DNA of 20,705 nt from Avelusimicrobium sp963660385 (lineage in GTDB: Bacteria > Elusimicrobiota > Elusimicrobia > Elusimicrobiales > Elusimicrobiaceae), in NCBI GenBank assembly GCA_963660385.1, contig CAVKWQ010000028.1, positions 1-20,705 on the forward strand, read 5' to 3'. The notes under the pieces are model-generated. The model did no database searches and had not been told where the DNA came from. It saw nothing but the letters and a program-made list of their open reading frames with translations. Each line of letters starts with the position of its first letter. Positions within the stretch are counted from its first letter, which is position 1. The translations under genes and the position numbers were made by a program. This document shows, piece after piece, positions 13,212-20,640 of the stretch.

Positions 13212-13228
13212 TGTTATTAGTATAGACT

Positions 13229-13258
13229 AAAAAGCCCCGGGCTTATAGTGCCCGGGGC
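13229..13258 (-). terminator. Intrinsic terminator after the 1252-residue gene
   Basis: On the minus strand GCCCCGGGC (13258-13250) pairs with GCCCGGGGC (13242-13234) and is followed by five T residues. It begins 20 bp beyond the stop at 13278 and lies back to back with the sulP terminator of the converging operon. Confidence 0.9.
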
Positions 13259-13277
13259 GTTGTTTAAAATCACTTTA

Positions 13278-16200
13278 TTAGTTGGCGGGAGCCGCGTTGT
13301 CTAATCCCGTGGGAGTGGTCCCTTTATCACCGCGTTTAAATACGCCCTTGACCTTCTTCCATAAGCGACCCGCTTCGTACTTCATCCCTTTTACGAGCGA
13401 GGAGTTGCTCATCATACCGGGCGTTAAGAGTAAACTGGAAACCAACATCGTGCCCGCATACAGCAAGTCCCCAGGCATACCTCCCAAACTCATAGAAGCG
13501 AAGCAGCCCGCCGGGATAGCACCCAAGCCGCCTATGGCCATTGTAAGGGCCAAAATGGAGGACAATTCGCGGTTCTGTTTGGGGTAGCGGTTCATAATGT
13601 AGTCATACATTTGGGTAAAGAAGTTACCCACACCCAAACTGGCTACTGCTGCGCCCGTAATCGTCTGCGCCACACTGTCGCCCGCCGTCGCCATTATACC
13701 CGTACCCAAGGCAGAGAGCGTTGAACAAAGGATATACATCGTATCGGGGCTGATGCGGCGGCTAACCACGTTACCGCCCAAGCGGCCCACGATAAACGGC
13801 AGATACAGCGAGCAGGCAATTAAGAAGTTCGCAAATTCACCTTGGCTGATGAGCGACTTCATAGAAATAGCGAACGAACTGGAAATGACGAACTCGTGAA
13901 TCGTAGCCAATGTCATTGCCGAGGCCAACGCCGCCACGCCCGGGGCCTTTAACATTTTGACCATATTACCAAGCGTATTTTCCTGCACGGCCACTGAGTG
14001 TTTAACCTTGTGCACCAAGGAGTTCATACGGTCTGCCGGGATATTGTATTTTTCGGCTAATTGTTTTTCAAGTCCGGCAAACAGGTCCTTTTTGGCGGCT
14101 TTGTACAAATCGCCCGATTTCTTGGAGGAATCCATTTTCACGTTGGCAAATACCCAAGCATCCAACGAATCTTTAATGCCGCGCGCCACATCGTCAATCA
14201 CCACAGACGGCACATTTCCTGTTGCTTCGCCCAATACTTTGGCACCCGCATCCAGCGTGCCCTGCAACATTTTTTGGCTCTGTTCCAAGTTCTTGGCGGA
14301 ATACGCATCGCGCAGTTTGGCGCGCCATACCTTCCACGCCACCCAGCCGCTGTACCCGGCGTAAATCGGAAAACTGATAGAATAGTCCAGGCCCAAATCC
14401 ACCCCGGTAGCCAGCAGGATGCCTTGATTAATCAAGTACGGCGAAGCCAAAAAGGCCAAGGTACCGACGTTCTTGTACACGAAACTTAAATTGTACAGTA
14501 CGATATCTTTTAAACTGACTTCGGACTTTTTGGTAAAAAATTCTTTTACGCGTTCGCCCAGTTTCGCAAAGCCCTGCTTTTCGGCTACGGTCATTTCCGT
14601 TTCAGCCGTTTTTAAAGCATCTTTGGCCGCGTTTAAAATCACTTCACCGCGGTTGGCGCGGATAAGCAAGTTGGAAACCAACTGCTTCAAAATACTGGAA
14701 CCGCTCATTAAGAACAAGGCCGTAATAAACAGCCCTTTCTGCACCGGGCTTAACGCCATCCCTTCCACAAAGCCGTAGAAGCCGCCCGCGGTAGCCAAAG
14801 CACCCGCGGCGGTGGACATTGCCAAGGACAGCACCATCAAATTCTTTTCGCCGTATTTTTTAAGTACAGGCGTCAACAGGGAAGCAAACCCCGGCAACAC
14901 ATAGTTGATACCAAACATCATACCGTTGGCGGTGCTTATGTCCATACCCAGTGCACCCTTTACCACCGGGCCCATCGTTTTACCCAAACTGACGTTCGTC
15001 AAAGAAGCGTCGCGCACAATTAAATCCGCGCGGTTTTGGGTGGGGTGGACGGACACGTTAAATTTGGTCGGGCTTTGGCGCAAAATCTGTACAAACTTGC
15101 CGATTTGGTTCTTGGGCAAGCGGACATAGAAGCGGGAAAGGTTATGGATTTTCCCGTCCGTTCCCTGCAAGGCCAAGTTGCCTTCCGGCATCAAGACCAC
15201 CTTTTCGCCGTGGGCTACGCTCTTTTCCGGCAAGGTTACTTCCAAGGGTAACAGCGCACCCGTGGCGGCATCTGCTACCTGCTGGGTAGTGGCTTGGTAC
15301 ACCACGTCCGGGCGGGTTTCCAGTTTCAAACTAAATTTGGTCATCCCGGCGGCGCGTACCAAATCCACCAAGGAGCCCACCTGGTCCGCCTGCAAGCGCA
15401 TATAGAAGTGCGCCATACGGAGCGGGGCTTGGGTTTGGTTGCGCAGTTCCGCCACATAGCCGTGTTTAAAATTGGGGGTCAAGGCAAACGCCACGCGGTT
15501 GTAACCCTTCACGCGGAAGCGGTTGCTGATTTCCAAATTAACGGGCAAAATGCGTTCAATGCCGTTTTCGTCCACGCGGGTTAATTTAAAGCCTTTTTCC
15601 GACACCGGGACCGGGCCTTCTTCTCCGGCTCCCATTAACGCATCGGCAGAGGCCGGGGCTTCGGGCGAGCGGAGATTGGAATAAACTTCGCTGATTTGCG
15701 TGGCGTCGTGCAAGCCGGGTTCGTGGTAAATCGGTTCCGGAGCCTTTTTATTAAAACGGTTTCTAATCCAAGCAGCACCCTTTTTAAAGAGTTTGCCGAT
15801 AGCAAACACGGGTACGCCGCTGTACATTACGCCGGAGTTGTCGCTGTCGGAGCGGCCTACAAATTCCACCGAGCCCTTGGATTCGGTAACGGCCGGGGCG
15901 GTTTCGGTTACGGCTTCGCCCTCAGTCGGCACGGCGGTAGGAGACAAGGCTAAATCTGTTCCGGCCAACTGAACTTTCGGCATTTCCACCTTGGGGGCAG
16001 ACGGAGCGGCGGCTTGCGCTTTAACAGCCACCGGGGCAGCCGCAGGAGCGGGCACGCCCAATTCCAACCAATCCTGGGTGGCCTTGCGGGAAATATCAGC
16101 GTTTAAAACGTTTTGCGGGCAGCCCAATTTTAAAAAGCGGGCCATATCGGCGGATGCGGGAGCGGCCTCACCGGCTACGGCGTTAATTTGAACGGGCAAG

Positions 16201-17036
16201 CCTTTTTCTTGCGCCACAGCGGCCAAATCCTGCCAGAACGGACCTTTGGCCCCCGTAAGGGTAGCCAATTCCTGCAACTGGGTATAAGCGCCCTGACGCA
16301 ACAAACCGCGGGCAGCAATTACTTCCGCGGTTTTTTCAAAGGGAGAATTGACGGCTTTCTTATAAAAATTAATCAAAGCCTGGGCATCGGCTTTCGTACC
16401 GACCAACCCCAAGGCCGCCGCATCGGACAGTGCGTGATTGCAGTTCAGCACGTCCTTATAACTAGCGTGGCTTTTGTTGGAAGCGATTAATAAGGCGGAG
16501 CGTTCATCGCCTTTGGGAAGTTTGGCAAAGGAGCCGGACAGGGCTTCCAATTCCGTGCGGTAAAATTTAACGGCTTCGGCTTGTTGGGCCAAGTTGGCGT
16601 TACCGTGCAAGTAGAAAGTTACAAACTGGGTGCGAAGCGCCGCGGCACGGGCCAACGGAGAGGTTTGGGCAAAAATCGGACCGGGTAAACCGTCGGTCAA
16701 TTCGCCGACGGATAAGGCGTGATGAGAGGTTAAATCCGTGAGTTTAGAGGAGATTAAATCGGACGGAACCTGCAAAGAGGAGACATTAGGCACCACCGTA
16801 ACCGAGGGGGGCGTGGGAACCAGTTGGCCCACGCGCGTTCCGGCGGAATACACCTGTGCGTTAGCGGGCAGTTTTACTTTGGGTACGGCAACGCCCTTTT
16901 GTACAATCTTGCCGACGGTTTTGCCCTGCTTGGCAATTCCCTTACCAGCCTTGACGGGCAAGGTTTGCGCCAGCGACGGGGAAACGCTGCTAAATAGAAT
17001 ACAGAAACTGAGTAAAAGCGACAGGGTTGTTTTCAT
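13278..17036 (-). CDS. Giant exported/membrane fusion: signal peptide, helical domain, duplicated beta unit, MFS-like permease
   Basis: The 1252-residue product is not a family I can name. Residues 1-24 are a Sec signal peptide (cleavage near LAQ). Residues about 120-330 are Ala/Leu-rich helices, possibly repeat-like. A Pro/Ala/Val linker covers 328-385. Residues about 480-680 look like two related units: HFYMRLQADQVGSLVDLVR...TKF (543-568) and RFYVRLPKNQIGKFVQILR...TKF (635-659). From about 700 to 1210 come some eleven hydrophobic segments, split by a long charged helical stretch (about 908-1028). GRLGGNVVSRRISPDTMYIL (1084-1103) resembles the loop between MFS helices 2-3 or 8-9. The C-terminal tail is basic. 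I infer a periplasmic sensor or binding part joined to a degenerate MFS permease. The start at 17036 has AGGAG 9 nt upstream. A terminator-like hairpin lies in its leader. Confidence 0.85.
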   Translation of the reverse strand: MKTTLSLLLSFCILFSSVSPSLAQTLPVKAGKGIAKQGKTVGKIVQKGVAVPKVKLPANAQVYSAGTRVGQLVPTPPSVTVVPNVSSLQVPSDLISSKLTDLTSHHALSVGELTDGLPGPIFAQTSPLARAAALRTQFVTFYLHGNANLAQQAEAVKFYRTELEALSGSFAKLPKGDERSALLIASNKSHASYKDVLNCNHALSDAAALGLVGTKADAQALINFYKKAVNSPFEKTAEVIAARGLLRQGAYTQLQELATLTGAKGPFWQDLAAVAQEKGLPVQINAVAGEAAPASADMARFLKLGCPQNVLNADISRKATQDWLELGVPAPAAAPVAVKAQAAAPSAPKVEMPKVQLAGTDLALSPTAVPTEGEAVTETAPAVTESKGSVEFVGRSDSDNSGVMYSGVPVFAIGKLFKKGAAWIRNRFNKKAPEPIYHEPGLHDATQISEVYSNLRSPEAPASADALMGAGEEGPVPVSEKGFKLTRVDENGIERILPVNLEISNRFRVKGYNRVAFALTPNFKHGYVAELRNQTQAPLRMAHFYMRLQADQVGSLVDLVRAAGMTKFSLKLETRPDVVYQATTQQVADAATGALLPLEVTLPEKSVAHGEKVVLMPEGNLALQGTDGKIHNLSRFYVRLPKNQIGKFVQILRQSPTKFNVSVHPTQNRADLIVRDASLTNVSLGKTMGPVVKGALGMDISTANGMMFGINYVLPGFASLLTPVLKKYGEKNLMVLSLAMSTAAGALATAGGFYGFVEGMALSPVQKGLFITALFLMSGSSILKQLVSNLLIRANRGEVILNAAKDALKTAETEMTVAEKQGFAKLGERVKEFFTKKSEVSLKDIVLYNLSFVYKNVGTLAFLASPYLINQGILLATGVDLGLDYSISFPIYAGYSGWVAWKVWRAKLRDAYSAKNLEQSQKMLQGTLDAGAKVLGEATGNVPSVVIDDVARGIKDSLDAWVFANVKMDSSKKSGDLYKAAKKDLFAGLEKQLAEKYNIPADRMNSLVHKVKHSVAVQENTLGNMVKMLKAPGVAALASAMTLATIHEFVISSSFAISMKSLISQGEFANFLIACSLYLPFIVGRLGGNVVSRRISPDTMYILCSTLSALGTGIMATAGDSVAQTITGAAVASLGVGNFFTQMYDYIMNRYPKQNRELSSILALTMAIGGLGAIPAGCFASMSLGGMPGDLLYAGTMLVSSLLLTPGMMSNSSLVKGMKYEAGRLWKKVKGVFKRGDKGTTPTGLDNAAPAN

Positions 17037-17059
17037 AATAAGGTTCTCCTCTCCCTTAA

Positions 17060-17296
17060 TTATTGGAAAAAGTCCATAAAAAAAATAGGGCCAAAAGACC
17101 TAGAAGTCCTAGGTTTTTTAGCCCTATATAAAAATAGGCCCTGCCGCTTGGGCAGGCACATTTCCGGGGGTACGGCTGGCTGAATACGGGAAATTTTTAG
17201 GGAATTAGGGAAAGCGGACACGCCCCCCTTGTTTACTGCTAAAAATTGCAGGGGCGAGCACTGGCACGCAAGTTGTTGGTCTTTGGCGCAGTACAT
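17060..17296 (-). CDS. Possible short ORF or leader peptide ahead of the 1252-residue gene
   Basis: The ORF codes 78 residues from ATG 17296, with an excellent ribosome site (AAGGAG, 6-nt spacing) and a promoter candidate about 30-60 bp upstream. The product begins MYCAKDQQLACQC, is Cys-rich at its start, basic in the middle (LPKRQGLFLYRAKKPRTSR), and has no recognisable domain, signal peptide or membrane segment. Its last third is encoded by the terminator-like hairpin. The TAA at 17062-17060 lies 23 bp before the big gene's ATG. Translating ribosomes would therefore prevent the hairpin from forming and would unload next to the big gene's ribosome site. It may be a regulatory leader, a real small protein, or chance. 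Confidence 0.35.
   Translation of the reverse strand: MYCAKDQQLACQCSPLQFLAVNKGGVSAFPNSLKISRIQPAVPPEMCLPKRQGLFLYRAKKPRTSRSFGPIFFMDFFQ
17078..17127 (-). terminator. Terminator-like hairpin in the leader of the 1252-residue gene (candidate attenuator)
   Basis: ATAGGGCCAAAAGACCTAG (17085-17103) and CTAGGTTTTTTAGCCCTAT (17109-17127) pair at 18 of 19 positions (one G-U, one mismatch) around a 5-nt loop. On the minus strand seven T residues (17084-17078) follow at once. The upstream AGGGCC (minus strand, about 17141-17136) can pair with GGCCCT of the second arm, and CCTAT/ATAGG can also pair, so alternative antiterminator folds exist. It may simply end an upstream short transcript. Confidence 0.75.
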
Positions 17297-17326
17297 CAAA
17301 AACTCCTTTTATCCGTCTCCACCTAT

Positions 17327-17355
17327 ATTTTAGTAAACTTTGCCAACTTGCACAA
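17327..17355 (-). promoter_or_regulatory. Promoter candidate for the short ORF and 1252-residue gene
   Basis: On the minus strand -35 TTGTGC (17355-17350, 3 of 6) and -10 TAAAAT (17332-17327, 5 of 6) are 17 nt apart. The expected start is near 17320, 24 nt before the ATG of the short ORF. It is the best match between coaD and the big gene. Confidence 0.45.
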
Positions 17356-17399
17356 CGGGACAAAAGACCCACTTTTTACATAAGTCTTTTGTATTACGT

Positions 17400-17882
17400 C
17401 TATTTGTCAAACTTGCCTTTTAGGGCACTTGCCACACACGGTGGCACCAAGGCGGAAACATCTCCGCCGTAGCCTGCGGCTTCGCGTACCGCAGATGAAC
17501 TTAAAAAAGCGTATTCGGGCCGCGCAGGCAAAAAGACCGTTTCGGCACCGGGGCAAAACAACTTATTATAATAAGCGTTCGTCAGTTCGTGCTCCATATC
17601 CGCCGCGCCGCGCACGCCACGCACCAAAATATGAAGATCATTTTTTTTAAGATAATCCGCCAGCAGCCCTTCGGCCTGTTCCACGCGGATGAGCGGTTCG
17701 TCCTGAAAGGTTTCCTTTAACAAGGCCACTCGTTCAGCCGTGCTAAAAAGCGGCTTTTTATTTCCGTTTGGGATAACGAGTACCACCAATCCCCCAAACG
17801 CCCGCGCCGCCCGGCGCGCGATATCCGCGTGCCCGAGGGTAACGGGGTCAAAAGTGCCTGCATAAACGGCCGCAACAGTCAT
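17400..17882 (-). CDS. coaD: Phosphopantetheine adenylyltransferase
   Basis: CoaD transfers AMP from ATP to 4'-phosphopantetheine, the fourth step of coenzyme A synthesis. The 160-residue protein is of normal length. It has GTFDPVTLGH (9-18) with the TxGH nucleotidyl-transferase motif, NKKPLFSTAERVALL (41-55), VRGVRGAADMEHE (87-99) and the second ATP-binding motif FLSSSAVRE (126-134). The closing GGDVSALVPP matches the family C terminus. The start at 17882 has AAGGAG 7 nt upstream. It is divergent from dgt across 53 bp. No further CoA genes are nearby, and its downstream neighbour is separated by the long leader region. Confidence 0.97.
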   Translation of the reverse strand: MTVAAVYAGTFDPVTLGHADIARRAARAFGGLVVLVIPNGNKKPLFSTAERVALLKETFQDEPLIRVEQAEGLLADYLKKNDLHILVRGVRGAADMEHELTNAYYNKLFCPGAETVFLPARPEYAFLSSSAVREAAGYGGDVSALVPPCVASALKGKFDK

Positions 17883-17892
17883 AAAGGGCTCC

Positions 17893-17921
17893 TTAACGCT
17901 TCTATATAGGTTCTATATTAT
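17893..17921 (+). promoter_or_regulatory. Promoter for dgt
   Basis: TTAACG (17893-17898, 4 of 6) and TATTAT (17916-17921, 5 of 6) are spaced by 17 nt. Transcription would start within about 8 nt of the dgt ATG, giving almost no leader. A divergent coaD promoter must overlap this AT-rich 53-bp gap, but I see only weak boxes for it. Confidence 0.5.
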
Positions 17922-17935
17922 GGTATCATAATTTT

Positions 17936-19057
17936 ATGATAAAAAATCCGTTTAGCGATGAAATTTATTTACAGCGCACCCATCCGCACAAGCCGGACTT
18001 GCGCGATGAATACTTCCGCGACCAGACAAAAATTATCCACTCGCTGCCGTTTCGGCGTTTAAAACACAAGACGCAGGTCTTCTTTGCGCCGAATAACGAC
18101 CACATTTGCACCCGCATTGAGCACGTCCTGCATGTGGCCACCATTGCCGCCACCATTTGCCGGGGGCTTAACAAAAGCGGCAACTGGCAATTAAGCGAGG
18201 ATATGGCCTACGCTATCGGCCTGGGGCACGACATTGGGCACGCCCCCTTTGGCCACGAGGGCGAACGCGCCATAGACGCCTGCATTACGCCCAAACGCTT
18301 TTTACACGAAATTAACAGTTACCGCGTAGTGGAGCATTTGGCCAACTATGGGGAAGGGCTGAATTTAACCTTTGCCGTAAAGGACGGGATTATCTGCCAT
18401 TGCGGCGAGGACTTTACCAATAACCAACTCCGCCCCGCCGCCGTACCGAACGATTTGGAAAAAATCACCGGGCGCGACCATATGCCTTCCACCTATGAGG
18501 GGTGCATTGTGCGGCTGTCCGACAAAATCGCCTATTTGGGGCGAGACATTGAGGACGCCGTAAAGGCGGACCTTATCACCACGAACGATATTCCCAAAGA
18601 CGTACGCGAAGAAATCGGCACTTCCAACGGGGAAATTATCAACACGCTGACCCTGGACCTGATTAACCACTCCAAGGACCAGGACTGCATCGGCTTTTCG
18701 GACGATAAATTCGGGCTTATTTCCCAGTTGCGGGAGTTCAACTATACCCGCATTTACCACAACGAGCAAATGCGCCAGCGCAAGGAAACCATAGACAAAT
18801 GTATCCGCGATTTGTTTGATTATTTCCGCACGATTTTTAAGCGCTACGGCTTTGACTACGGGGCTTACGACCAAGAGGGCAAAACCACCGCTAAAAACTT
18901 CGCCAAATATATGCGCTCTATGACAAACGTCTATAAAGAGGACCCTGCGCAAATTGATACGATTATCGCCGACTATATCGCCGGGATGACCGATTCGTTT
19001 GCGTTAAGCGTAATGGAGGACGTTATTCTGCCCAACTCCATTAAGTTTTTCAGTTAA
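17936..19057 (+). CDS. dgt: dGTPase-like HD-domain deoxynucleoside triphosphate triphosphohydrolase
   Basis: The family cleaves dNTPs to deoxynucleoside and tripolyphosphate. The 373-residue protein has the N-terminal signature SLPFRRLKHKTQVF (36-49) and HD-domain metal ligands: RIEH (60-63) and the GLGHDIGHAPFGHEGE block (95-110). A further Asp comes from VRLSDKIAYLGRDIED. At 373 residues it belongs to the shorter dGTPase-like group rather than the 505-residue E. coli Dgt, so substrate preference could be broad. The start at 17936 has no Shine-Dalgarno sequence, and the promoter lies so close that a leaderless transcript is likely. The gene stands alone between coaD and a strong terminator at 19083-19107. 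Confidence 0.94.
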   Translation: MIKNPFSDEIYLQRTHPHKPDLRDEYFRDQTKIIHSLPFRRLKHKTQVFFAPNNDHICTRIEHVLHVATIAATICRGLNKSGNWQLSEDMAYAIGLGHDIGHAPFGHEGERAIDACITPKRFLHEINSYRVVEHLANYGEGLNLTFAVKDGIICHCGEDFTNNQLRPAAVPNDLEKITGRDHMPSTYEGCIVRLSDKIAYLGRDIEDAVKADLITTNDIPKDVREEIGTSNGEIINTLTLDLINHSKDQDCIGFSDDKFGLISQLREFNYTRIYHNEQMRQRKETIDKCIRDLFDYFRTIFKRYGFDYGAYDQEGKTTAKNFAKYMRSMTNVYKEDPAQIDTIIADYIAGMTDSFALSVMEDVILPNSIKFFS

Positions 19058-19082
19058 AGCCTTTGCCAAACGGATAGAAGAG

Positions 19083-19107
19083 CGCCCGGTTTTAGCCGGG
19101 CGTTTTT
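19083..19107 (+). terminator. Intrinsic terminator after dgt
   Basis: CGCCCGG (19083-19089) pairs with CCGGGCG (19096-19102) around TTTTAG and is followed by five T residues, 25 bp beyond the dgt stop. Confidence 0.92.
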
Positions 19108-19120
19108 CATTGTATTGTAT

Positions 19121-19156
19121 AAAAAAGGAACACCCCCGGTGGGGGAACCGGAGGTG
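19121..19156 (-). terminator. Terminator after the ankyrin-like gene
   Basis: On the minus strand CACCTCCGGT (19156-19147) pairs with ACCGGGGGTG (19140-19131), one G-U pair, 6-nt loop. TTCC and then six T residues follow. It lies 19 bp beyond the stop at 19175. Confidence 0.8.
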
Positions 19157-19174
19157 CAGGGGATAAGAAATCTT

Positions 19175-19861
19175 TTACAGGTAGGCAGCGTTTTCGTTAA
19201 AGAAAGCGACTACTTTATCCATACCCGGTACGGAGGCGTTATCGCGCGCGGCTTGGGCAATCGTGCGGCCGCTGTTGTCCTTGCTCATTTTTACCACTTC
19301 GGCGGCTTCGGTCTGTGCCACATCGGCCACAATGCCACCGGCGGAAAGTTTGCTCTTAATGTTCATAATACTCTTGTACAAATCGGTATAAGGGATTTCC
19401 GCAAAGAACATATCCGCCCGGCCGTAATTGATTTGCGTTTGCACCGGGAGTTCCCCCGCTTCGTTGCGCTGGTTCATCAACACGTGCAAATGTTTTTGGT
19501 ATTCACGCGGATAGAAATAGCGGATACCATAGGCCAAGGCCAAAAAGGAATCTTTGTTGCGGGCAATGTGGAAGACGTTATTGCCGTTTTTGCCCGTTTT
19601 AAGCAAGAACGCGCCGTTCTTGGCAGATTTAATATAAGCGGCAATCGCTTTGGCATCCCCTTTTTGCGCCGCGGCGAAAACCGGCGTATTGCCAAAATCG
19701 TCTTCTTTTTCCAAATCCACCACGGCTTGGCGTCTTTGCGCCGCCGCTTTCACGGCCGCCTGCAATTTTTCGTTCAACTGCGGGCGCTGTTGGGCCGCGG
19801 GGGCCGCATTAACCAGCGAAACCATCAAACAAGCCGCTAAAATAAAAAGTATGTTTTTCAT
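19175..19861 (-). CDS. Exported ankyrin-repeat-like protein
   Basis: The 228-residue product has a signal peptide (MKNILFILAACLMVSLVNA, cleaved before APAAQ). A short Gln/Ala-rich helical stretch follows. Ankyrin-type repeats start at about residue 54: DDFGNTPVFAAAQKGDAKAI, then GKNGNNVFHIARNKDSFLAL, then NEAGELPVQTQINYGRADMF, and a last DNSGRTIAQAARDNAS near 195. The D/N-x-x-G-x-T/x-P/x-x-x-x-A pattern is clear, but units two to four are degenerate. In the periplasm such repeats usually serve protein-protein contact; no enzyme motif is present and no partner can be named. The start at 19861 has AAGGGG 9 nt upstream. It is transcribed alone, behind the pilin terminator. Confidence 0.85.
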   Translation of the reverse strand: MKNILFILAACLMVSLVNAAPAAQQRPQLNEKLQAAVKAAAQRRQAVVDLEKEDDFGNTPVFAAAQKGDAKAIAAYIKSAKNGAFLLKTGKNGNNVFHIARNKDSFLALAYGIRYFYPREYQKHLHVLMNQRNEAGELPVQTQINYGRADMFFAEIPYTDLYKSIMNIKSKLSAGGIVADVAQTEAAEVVKMSKDNSGRTIAQAARDNASVPGMDKVVAFFNENAAYL

Positions 19862-19918
19862 ATATTATCCCCTTGTACATCCTTCTTATTTAAGTATCTA
19901 TTTTTAAGTGAAAATTTA

Positions 19919-19975
19919 CGAGGGCCTTTGGACCCATTTTTAGGGCTTTTTGGACCTATCTTTTTTATAGGCCCC
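19919..19975 (-). other. GGCC-rich structured segment upstream of the ankyrin-like gene
   Basis: On the minus strand GGGCCTAT (19974-19967) pairs with ATAGGTCC (19959-19952), one G-U pair, 7-nt loop. A second possible stem GGG-T-CC/GGCCC follows. The plus-strand order AGGGCC, GACC, a TTTTT run and ATAGGCCC parallels the segment at 17087-17141, upstream of another exported-protein gene. Function unknown. It begins about 58 bp before the ATG and may be untranslated leader. I found no convincing promoter here. Confidence 0.4.
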
Positions 19976-20000
19976 ATAAAAAGCCCCGCCGTAAGCGGGG
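19976..20000 (-). terminator. Intrinsic terminator after the pilin gene
   Basis: On the minus strand CCCCGC (20000-19995) pairs with GCGGGG (19989-19984), 5-nt loop, then C and a run of five T residues. It begins 8 bp beyond the pilin stop. Confidence 0.8.
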
Positions 20001-20007
20001 TAATCTT

Positions 20008-20640
20008 TCATAAAACATAGGGAGCGGTGCTTTTGCCTGTAATAGTTTTACAAGCCTCTATCCCCGCGGGAGAATCCGAATTGGGGAAGCAGGTTAATTG
20101 TAAATCGGAGATAGTGTACGCCAATGCATATGCCGGGGAACCTGTGCTAGGCACTTTACGGCGACAAACAGCAATATTAGATAAAATAGGTCCATTATTT
20201 CCGGCCCCAACGGCCCGGCATTGAAAGTTTTTGGTTTCTACACTATGAACTCCATTTACATTTACGCTTTGCCCCGGCAAAGAAACATCCAACTCGTCCA
20301 AATCCTCGGCGTAACGTCCGTTTGCCATATAGTACGCCTGCTGTGCCTGAAAAAGGGTGCGGCAAATCGTAACGGCCTCGGCGGCGCGGCTTTTTTCCAC
20401 CGCTTTGGTGTATTGTGGCAAAGCCACCCCCGCCAAAATGCCAATTATGAGAACAACGACTAATAGTTCTATGAGGGTGAAACCTGCTGTGGCCGTGCGG
20501 CCACCCCAAACAAACGTCATTCCGTAAGGTTTCTGTACGGAATCTCGCCGTTTCGCAACAACAGATTCTGGACTACAACTTTCCAGAATGACGCCACTAA
20601 CACAAGTGGCCGCACGGCTAACATTACTAAATCCTTTCAT
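20008..20640 (-). CDS. Type IV pilin-like prepilin with an abnormally long leader
   Basis: The 210-residue protein has the class III methylation/cleavage site ATAG-FTLIELL: G53 at -1, F54 at +1 and E58 at mature position +5, so PilD-type peptidase should cut there. The hydrophobic helix LVVVLIIGILAGVALPQY follows, then a charged helix with KAVEKSRAAEAVTICRTLFQAQQAYY and a Cys-containing globular domain ending TGKSTAPYVL. This is the usual pseudopilin/major pilin plan. The leader is 53 residues where about 5-25 is usual, because of an in-frame repeat insert (20489-20618). ATG 20640 has AGGAG 6 nt upstream, so it is the used start. ATG 20520 inside the insert (13-residue leader) has no good ribosome site. 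No pilus assembly genes are in the window. Confidence 0.93.
   Translation of the reverse strand: MKGFSNVSRAATCVSGVILESCSPESVVAKRRDSVQKPYGMTFVWGGRTATAGFTLIELLVVVLIIGILAGVALPQYTKAVEKSRAAEAVTICRTLFQAQQAYYMANGRYAEDLDELDVSLPGQSVNVNGVHSVETKNFQCRAVGAGNNGPILSNIAVCRRKVPSTGSPAYALAYTISDLQLTCFPNSDSPAGIEACKTITGKSTAPYVL
20489..20618 (-). repeat. In-frame palindromic insertion element in the pilin leader
   Basis: On the coding strand the segment is bounded by GCCGTGCGGCCAC (20618-20606) and its exact reverse complement GTGGCCGCACGGC (20504-20492). Inside are CGTCATTC/GAATGACG (20593-20586 and 20522-20515) and two hairpins: ATTCTGGA/TCCAGAAT (20589-20582 and 20572-20565) and ATTCCGTA/TACGGAAT (20543-20536 and 20526-20519), each with a 9-nt loop. 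CGGCCAC occurs directly repeated at 20612-20606 and 20495-20489, exactly 117 bp apart. Excising one period restores MKGFSNVSRAATAG-F, a normal leader, in frame. It encodes no transposase. It resembles non-autonomous palindromic elements (for example Rickettsia RPEs) in behaviour, not in sequence that I can confirm. Confidence 0.75.

Larger units (their letters stand above)
17037..17399 (-). other. 363-bp leader region of the 1252-residue gene
   Basis: This gap is not empty. Reading in the direction of transcription it holds: an inverted repeat CAAAAGAC/GTCTTTTG (17391-17361, 15-nt loop, no T run, a poor coaD terminator); a promoter candidate at 17355-17327; AAGGAG and an ATG at 17308-17294; a short ORF to 17060; a hairpin CCTGCC/GGCAGG (17156-17140); and a 19-bp hairpin with seven T residues (17127-17078). 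The 1252-residue gene starts 41 bp later. There is not enough room between the T run and that start for an ordinary promoter. Confidence 0.6.

Noticed and set aside
17361..17391. Strong terminator for coaD
   Set aside because: The 8-bp stem has a 15-nt loop and no T run, so it is not a convincing intrinsic terminator.
20518..20520. Pilin start at the internal ATG (13-residue leader)
   Set aside because: It has no good ribosome site, whereas ATG 20640 has AGGAG at ideal spacing.
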